From contig CAMLRE010000121.1 of assembly GCA_946482355.1 (NCBI GenBank), positions 1 through 6,717 on the forward strand: 6,717 nucleotides of DNA. The letters are read 5' to 3'. Position 1 is the first letter of the stretch. Each line of letters begins with the position of its first letter. A model generated the notes under the pieces. That model had not been told where the DNA came from and made no database searches. It saw nothing but the letters and a program-made list of their open reading frames with translations. Made by a program: the position numbers and the translations under genes. This stretch comes from an uncultured Bdellovibrio sp. (GTDB taxonomy: Bacteria; Bdellovibrionota; Bdellovibrionia; Bdellovibrionales; Bdellovibrionaceae). This document shows positions 1 to 5,910 of this stretch, one piece after another.

Positions 1-1188
1 GATTTTTTTTTCAAACTGCAGGCGGCGTACAAGCTGTAATAGCGTTGAAGTCTTTGCCGGCTCGCATTTTCCGACTAAATCCCCACCTGTTAATAACGGT
101 TTTGGATGTGTTTGTAAGTACTGTTTTACATCAGCTAAATAAGTCTGAAGACAATCCCCGCTTAGCGCAAAAAACTCTAAAATACTTAAAACCATATCGC
201 GCTCACGTTCTGAATCAACCGCTAACGCCATATCCAGTGCGGTTTTTTCTTTGCTAAGCTCTAAGTGATAATCGATCGCCTTTCTAGCTAACAACACTTC
301 TTCTTTTGAACATTTAAGACGGGCTTTTAAAAATTCAGCCGCTTCTGGGGCGTATTTCCAAAGAACTACAACATTCATCACCAGCTGCTGATTCGCTGAA
401 AACGCGGTCTGCTTCAATAAAGGAAGCTTTACCGACTGATCAGAATTAATTTCAGCCCCCAGTGAAAACCAAAGTTTCTGGGTTAAAGCTTGCGACCAAA
501 ATTCAACTTCGTTATGGCTATTAACGATTTTTAAAACTTCTTCGTAAACGCGCTCGCCGCTAACGGTACGGATTAAATCTGAAAGATTTAGGGCCGCCTG
601 CAAATCGGCCTCGGGCACCGAAAAGCCAAACTGCGCTTTAAAACGCGCAAGTCTTAAAAGACGTAAATGATCTTCGTTAAACCTACGATGTGCATCGCCC
701 ACACATTTAAGCACTTTGTTTTGCAGATCTTCAACACCGCCCACAAAATCAATGACTTCAAAATTTTCTAAATCATAAAATAAAGCGTTAATCGTAAAAT
801 CGCGGCGGTTCGCATCTTCCAGCGGTGTTGCGCGCTTAATTGTCTGCGGTCTTCGGCCGTCAACATAGTCGTCTTCGTCACGAAACACTGTTAAATCAAT
901 TATTATGTTTCGGCCCTCAAAATGAAAAGGCAGCTTATAAACACCGAACTTCTGCCCAACTAAAACCGCTTTAGGAAAGAGTTCTAGGATTTCGGCGTCT
1001 TCGGCGTCTGTAACCAAGTCAATATCTTTAGGTGTGCGCCCTAACCAAAAATCACGAACTGCCCCGCCAGCGACCCAGCAGGCACGCTTTTTCTCAGCTA
1101 AACGATGAGCAATCTTGTAAATAAAACTCGCTGACTCTAACAAATTCAGCTGATTGGTAAAATCGATTTCATAAACAGAGTGACTCAT
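1..1188 (-). CDS. cca: tRNA nucleotidyltransferase / poly(A) polymerase family, class II (CCA-adding type), C-terminus cut by window edge
   Basis: The frame is open on the minus strand from ATG 1188 to the window edge: 396 residues with no stop seen. This family adds or repairs the 3' CCA of tRNA in the cytoplasm using CTP and ATP. Residues from the start: nucleotidyltransferase motif A with GG41-42, R45-D46 and the metal-binding pair D55 and D57 (KDIDLVTDA); the D-G-R-R-P strand near 110-114; motif B, RRDFTINA at 128-135; V-G-G-x-x-D-L at 149-155; the nucleotide-specifying motif E172-D173-xx-R176-xx-R179-xx-R182-F; and SGERVYEE at 210-217. The last visible part carries LLTGGDLVG, typical of the C-terminal tRNA-binding region, so probably only a few tens of residues are missing. 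An in-frame ATG at 1200 would add four residues; neither start has a clear Shine-Dalgarno site. Poly(A) polymerase or a CC-only or A-only enzyme cannot be excluded by eye. It diverges from queG with a 14-68 bp gap, depending on the queG start. Confidence 0.88.
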   Translation of the reverse strand, partial: MSHSVYEIDFTNQLNLLESASFIYKIAHRLAEKKRACWVAGGAVRDFWLGRTPKDIDLVTDAEDAEILELFPKAVLVGQKFGVYKLPFHFEGRNIIIDLTVFRDEDDYVDGRRPQTIKRATPLEDANRRDFTINALFYDLENFEVIDFVGGVEDLQNKVLKCVGDAHRRFNEDHLRLLRLARFKAQFGFSVPEADLQAALNLSDLIRTVSGERVYEEVLKIVNSHNEVEFWSQALTQKLWFSLGAEINSDQSVKLPLLKQTAFSANQQLVMNVVVLWKYAPEAAEFLKARLKCSKEEVLLARKAIDYHLELSKEKTALDMALAVDSERERDMVLSILEFFALSGDCLQTYLADVKQYLQTHPKPLLTGGDLVGKCEPAKTSTLLQLVRRLQFEKKI

Positions 1189-1202
1189 ATACACTATCAT
1201 TC

Positions 1203-2315
1203 ATGGTTTCAGGGCCAACCTCAATAAAAAATTTATTCAAAGATCCGTTGGATCTTATGCGCGACACAGAATTTAAAGCGCATCTTAAAGCTATTAAGCT
1301 TGAGCAAAATTTTGATTTAGTCAGCGCAACAGCATTGACTAAGCCCATGACCATTGAGTTTTACAAAAACTGGATCGCCGGCGGTCAGCATGGCGATATG
1401 AACTATCTTGAAACTCACCTGCCAACAAAAGAAGATCCGACAATTCTTCACGAAAGCTTACGTTCTGCAATTACCGTGGGCTTTCATTATTTTCCGGCTA
1501 TTCGCCCCTACGAAACAAAAGTTCCAGCGCGTGCAGCGCTTTATGCGCAGAACGAAGATTATCATTTCTGGCTTAAAGAAAAATTAACGGCGGCGATTGT
1601 TTATCTAAAAGAAAAATACCCGAACGAACATTTTCTTCAATACGTGGATTCTGGCCCGGTGTTAGAGCGCGATCTGGCGTACCAAGCAGGCCTTGGCTGG
1701 TTTGGCAAAAACACGTGTATTATTCATTCACAAAAAGGCAGTTTATTTTTCTTAGCTGAAATTTTAACTTCGCTTGAAGTGACTGAAAAGCTTCCGCTTC
1801 ATGAAGATCTTTGCAAGAACTGCACAAAATGCATTGATATCTGCCCCACGGGTGCCCTTTCTGGCGATAAACAACTTAACGCCAATAAATGTATTTCGTA
1901 TTTAACAATTGAATCTAAAACTGTAGCGCCGGTTGAATTACGCGCTAAAATCGGCGATTGGTTTTTTGGCTGTGACATGTGCCAAACGGTCTGCCCGTGG
2001 AATCAAAAAAGATTAAATGTGCTTTTGCCTGATGACAGTAAAAAATCACAACAGCTTGTGACAACACTTTCGCAAGAAAAAGAACAAGAGTTAGAAAATT
2101 TCTTTCGTACGATTTTAGAATCTTCGAATAAAAAAATTCAGAAAATGTTTTACGGGAAACCCATGTTACGTTCTGGCGGATTTGGCCTAAAACGCAACGC
2201 CATGGTAGTTATCGCTAACCGCCGCATGACAAACCTTAAACCTTTAATTGAACCGTACGTGCAAGATGCAAAACTAGCCGAGCTTGCGCGCTGGACACTT
2301 GATCAGCTTACTTAA
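1203..2315 (+). CDS. queG: Epoxyqueuosine reductase QueG
   Basis: QueG is the cobalamin-dependent iron-sulfur enzyme that reduces epoxyqueuosine to queuosine at the wobble base (position 34) of GUN-anticodon tRNAs, the last step of queuosine synthesis. The 370-residue length matches the family. Visible features are the DSGPVLERDLA segment with D149 (equivalent to the proposed catalytic acid), the GLGWFGKN cofactor-domain motif at 163-170, a first 4Fe-4S set C204-xx-C207-xx-C210-xxx-C214-P, C230 before ISYLTIE, a second set C257-xx-C260-xxx-C264-P-W, and the C-terminal FGLKRNAMVV helix typical of QueG. The start is uncertain. ATG 1203 has no ribosome-binding site and lies 14 bp from the divergent gene. 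ATG 1257 (352 residues) is preceded by GGA at a short distance, and family homology seems to begin only after it. The 3' end overlaps the convergent thioesterase gene by 8 bp. Function is very secure; the start is not. Confidence 0.95.
   Translation: MVSGPTSIKNLFKDPLDLMRDTEFKAHLKAIKLEQNFDLVSATALTKPMTIEFYKNWIAGGQHGDMNYLETHLPTKEDPTILHESLRSAITVGFHYFPAIRPYETKVPARAALYAQNEDYHFWLKEKLTAAIVYLKEKYPNEHFLQYVDSGPVLERDLAYQAGLGWFGKNTCIIHSQKGSLFFLAEILTSLEVTEKLPLHEDLCKNCTKCIDICPTGALSGDKQLNANKCISYLTIESKTVAPVELRAKIGDWFFGCDMCQTVCPWNQKRLNVLLPDDSKKSQQLVTTLSQEKEQELENFFRTILESSNKKIQKMFYGKPMLRSGGFGLKRNAMVVIANRRMTNLKPLIEPYVQDAKLAELARWTLDQLT
1240..1256. repeat. Perfect 7-bp inverted repeat with 3-base loop, directly before the alternative queG start
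   Basis: AAGATCC, loop GTT, then GGATCTT, ending one base before ATG 1257. If queG starts at 1257, this is a hairpin or operator-like palindrome in its leader. If queG starts at 1203, it is coding sequence and may be chance. There is no T-run, so it is not an intrinsic terminator in either direction. Confidence 0.4.
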
Positions 2316-2703
2316 TACCGACCGCGTGCTTCCACTCATCAGTGGCTGTAATAATTTTTCGGGCTTTTAAATCAAACAACGCAAAAACAACAATCAGCTC
2401 AGCACACACTTCGCCTTTATCGTTAATCATCTCTTGTTTTAATTTTCCAACTTTGCCGTTGTACTCGGTGCACTCTACTGAAATTTTAATTTTGGTGCGG
2501 GCGTAAAGCTCTTTTACAAAACGCAAATGCGCTTCTAAAATAACTGGGCCCTGGCCTGTTTCTTTGATCTTGGCTAAACCAAATCCATTTTGTGTGATGA
2601 TATCCCAGCGGGCCTGTTCAAAAAGCTCTAAATAACGAGCATTATTCATGTGACCAAAAACATCGAGATGAGTTTCTTGCACTGTCGTTTCATAGAAAAA
2701 CAT
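2308..2703 (-). CDS. Acyl-CoA thioesterase, 4HBT hotdog family (FadM/YbgC-like)
   Basis: A 131-residue single hotdog-fold protein, the normal length for the family; such enzymes hydrolyse acyl-CoA thioesters in the cytoplasm, usually as tetramers. The N-terminal active-site signature is clear: D14-V-F-G-H18-M-N-N-A-R-Y24, followed by LELFEQARW. D14 is the catalytic acid in this family and the HMNN element is closest to FadM-type long-chain thioesterases. The central helix is followed by the β-strands VILEAHLRFVKEL and IKISVEC. The substrate cannot be read from sequence; YbgC-like short-chain or hydroxybenzoyl-CoA activity is possible. ATG 2703 is chosen because AGG lies six to seven bases upstream and the active-site Asp falls at the usual distance. 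A strong small hairpin lies just upstream of the ribosome-binding site. The gene appears monocistronic, ends convergently with queG with an 8-bp overlap, and has no visible terminator. Confidence 0.9.
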   Translation of the reverse strand: MFFYETTVQETHLDVFGHMNNARYLELFEQARWDIITQNGFGLAKIKETGQGPVILEAHLRFVKELYARTKIKISVECTEYNGKVGKLKQEMINDKGEVCAELIVVFALFDLKARKIITATDEWKHAVGIK

Positions 2704-2719
2704 AACTACCTATCTTACG

Positions 2720-2734
2720 CGAGCCTTCGGCTCG
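2720..2734. other. Strong small GC-rich hairpin in the thioesterase leader
   Basis: CGAGCC, loop TTC, GGCTCG: a perfect 6-bp stem with five G-C pairs in an otherwise AT-rich intergenic region. It lies 16 bases upstream of the thioesterase ATG, just outside its AGG ribosome-binding bases, so in that transcript it would be a stable 5'-leader stem-loop. No T-run follows on either strand, so it is not a standard intrinsic terminator. It could be a leader-stability element or a protein operator; the role is inferred from position only. Confidence 0.5.
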
Positions 2735-2777
2735 ACTTATGTGAGTTAGACGCAATTTTAATCACGTTAACTATTCC

Positions 2778-2805
2778 TTGTTTTTTATTGTGAAAAATTT
2801 ATAAA
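2778..2805 (+). promoter_or_regulatory. Candidate promoter for the 2899-5479 operon
   Basis: In the 195-bp gap between divergent genes (2704-2898), TTGTTT at 2778-2783 and TATAAA at 2800-2805 are separated by 16 bp, resembling a σ70 promoter with a weak -35. It would give a leader of about 85 bases before ATG 2899. CATAAT at 2837-2842 is another possible -10, but has no -35 at the right distance. The whole gap is AT-rich, so chance matches are likely. The gap also holds the hairpin at 2720-2734; I see no other gene or RNA in it. Confidence 0.25.
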
Positions 2806-2898
2806 AAATGATCAATAACGCATTCTTAACGCCAAGCATAATATTTTTCTGAACAGTTTTTTAATGACTTCAATTTCACGGCGTGTTTTTTGACTTGT

Positions 2899-3501
2899 AT
2901 GCGAAGAATCAAACCTGCATTTAAACTTGTAGTACTGCTGACAAACCTGGTGTTTTGCTTCGCTTTTTCGAGCACAGCTCACGCTGATGAAACGATTAAG
3001 GGCCGCATCAAGAAAATCGACAACACGTACCTTTTGGTCACTAAGAATCAAATTGCCTACACATTAGACTTCACTAATGAAGTTTCTGAACAACAAATCA
3101 AACGTTTAAACAACGGTGATTTTGCATCCGTTACGGCTAACTTTAGCTCAATTGCTTCAAGCCTTATTTATGTGACTTCAGTTGATTACGTCGGCTTAGA
3201 AAACCTTATCGGTGTTTGGCGCAGCGAAACTGATATGTGTTACGAATTTACGTCATTTACCCGTTTATACGTTTTTGCCCCGAACAACGAAGGCCAATGC
3301 GAGCGCGATGTTAACCCGGATAAATACGGTAAATATAACTACTTCATCAACCCGGATGTGGGTGCTTGGACGATGTTAATTTCTAACTCAAACAGCGAAT
3401 TTTTCGGCGAGCTTAGCATCATCGAAAAAGATCATCTTGAAATAGAGTTGTTTGATAACCAAACTGACGCTACCCTAGGAACAATAGTTCTTAGGAGATA
3501 A
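2899..3501 (+). CDS. Small secreted (periplasmic) protein of unknown function, two β-rich segments
   Basis: I do not recognise this 200-residue protein. It begins with a classical signal peptide: basic MRRIK, a hydrophobic stretch at about 10-25, and cleavage probably after AHA at 27-29. C20 lies inside the hydrophobic core without a proper lipobox, so a lipoprotein is unlikely. The mature part looks like two β-rich segments. Residues about 31-98 (GRIKKIDNTYLLVT and following strands) could be a small OB-like barrel. Residues about 103-200 start with LIGVWRS, a G-x-W pattern like that opening lipocalin-type barrels, and contain two cysteines, C114 and C134, that could form a disulfide. These folds are inference. 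ATG 2899 is preferred over the in-frame TTG at 2890 because it puts the positive residues at the start of the signal peptide; neither has a clear ribosome-binding site. It is the first gene of the operon with the ureohydrolase and threonine aldolase, and its last codons carry the next gene's ribosome-binding site. Confidence 0.8.
   Translation: MRRIKPAFKLVVLLTNLVFCFAFSSTAHADETIKGRIKKIDNTYLLVTKNQIAYTLDFTNEVSEQQIKRLNNGDFASVTANFSSIASSLIYVTSVDYVGLENLIGVWRSETDMCYEFTSFTRLYVFAPNNEGQCERDVNPDKYGKYNYFINPDVGAWTMLISNSNSEFFGELSIIEKDHLEIELFDNQTDATLGTIVLRR
3493..3497 (+). promoter_or_regulatory. Ribosome-binding site that fixes the TTG start of the ureohydrolase
   Basis: AGGAG lies within the last two sense codons of the upstream secreted-protein gene, eight bases before TTG 3506. 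No in-frame ATG lies nearby, and the family-typical sequence begins soon after, so TTG is the likely start. Because the site is in the upstream coding sequence and the stop is four bases before the start, translation is probably coupled. Confidence 0.7.
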
Positions 3502-3505
3502 GCTT

Positions 3506-4453
3506 TTGTTTCTACCTGTATCACAAGACATATTTTTTACTAAAAACGATCCTGAAGATATTCGCCTTGGCGATTTAGCCCACCCTATTAAATTTGATGA
3601 CCTTAAAGCTAACGAATTTGTTATCTTTGGTTACCCTGACGATGACGGCATTAAATTAAATGGCGGTCGCACAGGCGCAGCTTTAGCGCCAAAAACAATT
3701 CGTCAGTTTCTTTATAAAATGACGCCTTCTTATAAAAAGGCCATTGTTAAAAGCAACATTCACGATTACGGCGATTTGGCTCTGACAACCGGAGACATCG
3801 CTGTTCGCCACGATATGGCCCGTAAGCATTTAGTTAAATGTCTTATGAAGGACGCTAAAGTGATCTGCCTTGGTGGAGGCCATGATTACGGTTTTGCTGA
3901 TAGCGCAGCCTTTGTCGACCGCTACCAAAGCACACATAAGAAAAAACCAATCGTTATTAATTTTGATGCTCATATGGATGTGCGTCCTCCAAAAAATGGA
4001 CCCAACAGCGGAACACCTTTTTACCGTTTATACGAAGAACACCAAAATCGCTTTCAGCTCATTGAAATCGGTATTCAAAACCAATGTAATTCGGCTCACC
4101 ATATTCGCTGGGCGAAAGAGCGCGATATTCAAATCGTAGATTTAGACACCTTAAACAATTCTGGTTGGGGTGCTGTTTGGACTCAGACAGCTCTTAAAGA
4201 TTTAGAGCCTGATCAGCCCGTATTCGTAAGTTTTGATATTGATGCGCTGACAGCTGCGGAAGCCGGCGGTTGCAGCCAGGCGTGGGCCACAGGGCTTAAG
4301 ATTGATGATTGCTTACGTTTTCTAAGTCAGCTTTACACAAAATGTAAAGTGCGTGGCTTTGGCGTTTACGAAGTCTCTCCGCCACTTGATCGCGATTATC
4401 AAACTTCAAAAACAGCGGCTTTACTTATTCATCACTATATTTTTAATTCTTAA
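3506..4453 (+). CDS. Ureohydrolase (arginase/agmatinase superfamily), formimidoylglutamase-like
   Basis: A 315-residue binuclear-manganese hydrolase; members split guanidino or formimino groups from arginine, agmatine, formimidoylglutamate and related compounds. The metal ligands are all present: H126 in GGGHD, D154, H156 and D158 in NFDAHMD, and D244 and D246 in SFDID. The loop after the second metal motif reads NSGTPF (167-172). Arginases and agmatinases have a His here, whereas formimidoylglutamases (HutG) have SGTPF, so a HutG-like substrate is favoured. The C-terminal EVSPPLD (289-295) is also a family motif. One oddity: the loop after DID reads TAAEAGGCSQ, where the family usually has Ala-Pro-Gly, so the conserved proline is replaced. 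No other hut genes are in view, so histidine degradation is only a suggestion. The start is TTG with AGGAG eight bases upstream. The gene lies four bases after the secreted-protein gene and 15 bases before the threonine aldolase gene. Confidence 0.88.
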   Translation: MFLPVSQDIFFTKNDPEDIRLGDLAHPIKFDDLKANEFVIFGYPDDDGIKLNGGRTGAALAPKTIRQFLYKMTPSYKKAIVKSNIHDYGDLALTTGDIAVRHDMARKHLVKCLMKDAKVICLGGGHDYGFADSAAFVDRYQSTHKKKPIVINFDAHMDVRPPKNGPNSGTPFYRLYEEHQNRFQLIEIGIQNQCNSAHHIRWAKERDIQIVDLDTLNNSGWGAVWTQTALKDLEPDQPVFVSFDIDALTAAEAGGCSQAWATGLKIDDCLRFLSQLYTKCKVRGFGVYEVSPPLDRDYQTSKTAALLIHHYIFNS

Positions 4454-4466
4454 GGAGTTTCTTAAG
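4447..4466 (+). promoter_or_regulatory. Ribosome-binding site of threonine aldolase flanked by repeated TTCTTAAG
   Basis: TTCTTAAG occurs at 4447-4454 and again at 4459-4466. The AAGGAG site (4452-4457) begins inside the first copy and lies 11 bases from ATG 4469, slightly long. Because CTTAAG is its own reverse complement, the two copies can pair as a weak 6-bp stem with loop GAGTTT that would partly cover the site. The first copy also contains the ureohydrolase stop codon. Confidence 0.45.
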
Positions 4467-4468
4467 CT

Positions 4469-5479
4469 ATGCGCGGATTTGGAAGTGATAATCATTCAGG
4501 CGTGCATCCTGAAATTTTACAGGCTTTAACTGAAGCTAATATTGGCCATGCCCCAAGTTACGGAACCGATGAGCTGACTGAAAAATGCCAAGAACTTTTT
4601 AAAACTCACTTCGGAAAATCAGCAGACGCTTTTTTTGTTTTTAATGGCACGGCTGCGAATGTTTTATCTTTAAAAACCATGATGAAAAGTTTTGAATCTT
4701 GTTTTGTGACCGATATAAGTCACATGAACCAAGACGAGTGTGCGGCGCCAGAATTTTTTGCCGGAAAATTAATTGCCGTTAAATCTGTAAATGGCAAATT
4801 AACAGTTCCTGAATTAGAAAAACATTATATCCGCTTAGGTGATCAACACTACACACAACCGCGCGTGATTAGCCTGACTCAACCGACTGAAGTTGGCACT
4901 TTATATTCATTAGAAGAAATTAAAACCTTAACTACTTGGGCGAAAAGCAAAAACCTTTTAGTTCATATGGATGGCGCCCGTTTTGTAAATGCGGTTTATA
5001 AATTAAGTTGCAGCATGAGCCAAATGACCGCTGATCTTGGCGTTGATGTTTTATCTTTTGGTGGAACCAAAAATGGCTTGATGTTTGGCGAAGCCGTTGT
5101 GGTCTTAAATCCTGCTTTAGGAAAAGATTTTAAATACATCCGCAAACAAGCAGCGCAATTACCTTCAAAAACTCGTTTTATTGCAGCTCAGTTTCTGGCG
5201 TTTTTTAATAATGACCTTTATAAAAAAATTGCGCAGCACTCTTGCGATATGGCTCAGTATTTTAACGAAAAATTATCTGGAAAAGTTAAAATCAACTACC
5301 CGGTGCAAAGTAATGCGGTCTTTGCAGAAATTCCACAGTCTTTAGTTAAAAAATTAAAGCAGCAGTATTTCTTTTATGTGTGGGATGAGAAAACTTTTGA
5401 GTGTCGTCTGATGACCAGCTGGGACACTCAAAAAGAAGATATTGATGGTTTTACAGACTTTTTAGTTTCTCTAATGTAA
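4469..5479 (+). CDS. Low-specificity L-threonine aldolase (PLP-dependent, beta-eliminating lyase family)
   Basis: A 336-residue fold-type I PLP enzyme expected to cleave L-threonine or L-allo-threonine to glycine and acetaldehyde in the cytoplasm. Visible signatures are SDNHSGVHPEIL at the N-terminus (D7, N8, H9), the APSYGTD substrate loop (28-34), FNGTAANV (58-65) for the phosphate group, H85 in DISHMNQDE (the stacking and catalytic His), HMDGAR (166-171) with D168 to the pyridine nitrogen and R171, and the Schiff-base lysine K201 in SFGGTKNG. Length and order fit the family. The nearest types are the 'threonine aldolase family' enzymes with H-x-x-x-D-E-C/G-A-P-E. Related lyases acting on phenylserine or other β-hydroxy amino acids cannot be excluded. 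It is the last gene of the operon, 15 bases after the ureohydrolase, with AAGGAG upstream of ATG. Its 3' end overlaps the convergent peroxiredoxin gene by 29 bp. Confidence 0.9.
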   Translation: MRGFGSDNHSGVHPEILQALTEANIGHAPSYGTDELTEKCQELFKTHFGKSADAFFVFNGTAANVLSLKTMMKSFESCFVTDISHMNQDECAAPEFFAGKLIAVKSVNGKLTVPELEKHYIRLGDQHYTQPRVISLTQPTEVGTLYSLEEIKTLTTWAKSKNLLVHMDGARFVNAVYKLSCSMSQMTADLGVDVLSFGGTKNGLMFGEAVVVLNPALGKDFKYIRKQAAQLPSKTRFIAAQFLAFFNNDLYKKIAQHSCDMAQYFNEKLSGKVKINYPVQSNAVFAEIPQSLVKKLKQQYFFYVWDEKTFECRLMTSWDTQKEDIDGFTDFLVSLM

Positions 5480-5906
5480 GAGCGGCATTACCTTCGGCTT
5501 TAACTTTACGGTCTTCGCTTACGATTTTTCCGTTTTCATCGATGATGAAAGTTGATCTTTCAACACCTAAAACCATTTTTCCGTACATGTTTTTTTCTTT
5601 GATTACATCAAAGAACTTACACATTTTTTCGTCGGTGTCGGCTAAAAGTTCAAATTTAAAATTGCATTTTTGAATGAACTTATCGTGTGATTTTAAATTA
5701 TCGCGTGAAATACCGTAAATGACAGTATTTAGCTTTTTAAAATCATTTAAAAAAGCGTTGTACTCATTACCTTGAATTGTACAACCAGGAGTGTTGTCTT
5801 TCGGGTAAAAGTATAAAACAGTTTTATGCCCTTTTAAATCTTGAAGGTTCACCGACTTTCCAGAAGATGATTCTACTGTTAAATTAGGTAATGACTTTCC
5901 GATCAT
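5451..5906 (-). CDS. bcp: Thioredoxin-dependent peroxiredoxin, Bcp/PrxQ family
   Basis: From ATG 5906 the product has 151 residues, normal for Bcp/PrxQ, which reduces hydrogen peroxide and organic hydroperoxides in the cytoplasm. Features are YFYPKDNTPGCT with P35, T39 and peroxidatic C42, ISRDNLKSH at 66-74, FELLADTDEKMC at 85-96, and the conserved R117 in ERSTF. The usual PrxQ resolving cysteine five residues after C42 is N47 here; C81 or C96 may serve instead, as in PrxQ types with the second cysteine on a later helix. ATG 5906 is chosen because it starts the family-like sequence (MIGKSLPNL) four bases after the stop of the upstream gene, suggesting coupled translation; only a weak GGTGA precedes it. 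The frame stays open upstream to TTG 6221 and contains ATG 6194 with AGGA eight bases before it. That would add a 96-residue lysine-rich N-terminus overlapping the upstream gene, and I treat this as the less likely start. The 3' end overlaps the threonine aldolase gene. Confidence 0.9.
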   Translation of the reverse strand: MIGKSLPNLTVESSSGKSVNLQDLKGHKTVLYFYPKDNTPGCTIQGNEYNAFLNDFKKLNTVIYGISRDNLKSHDKFIQKCNFKFELLADTDEKMCKFFDVIKEKNMYGKMVLGVERSTFIIDENGKIVSEDRKVKAEGNAALTLEKLKSL

Positions 5907-5910
5907 GGTT

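Noticed and set aside
992..1009. Perfect 9-bp tandem duplication (TCGGCGTCT twice) giving Asp-Ala-Glu twice in the tRNA nucleotidyltransferase.
   Set aside because: The spacing between the catalytic Asp pair and the following Leu-Phe is normal for the family, so it is not an insertion; most likely chance or codon reuse.
1169..1354. Short minus-strand open frame across the start of queG.
   Set aside because: It is antisense to clearly coding queG sequence, in a different frame from the tRNA nucleotidyltransferase, with no family-like motif.
2720..2734. Stem-loop considered as an intrinsic terminator.
   Set aside because: No T-run follows on either strand, and it lies upstream of divergent genes where no transcript needs to end.
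2808..2852. Fourteen-codon reading frame in the leader of the plus-strand operon, a possible leader peptide.
   Set aside because: It has no ribosome-binding site, no run of regulatory codons and no attenuator hairpin after it.
2890..2898. TTG start three codons upstream for the secreted protein.
   Set aside because: It has no ribosome-binding site and would only move the basic residues of the signal peptide inward; ATG 2899 fits better.
3870..4139. 89-codon plus-strand frame inside the ureohydrolase gene.
   Set aside because: It is a frame-shifted shadow of the metal-binding core, which is strongly conserved in the main frame.
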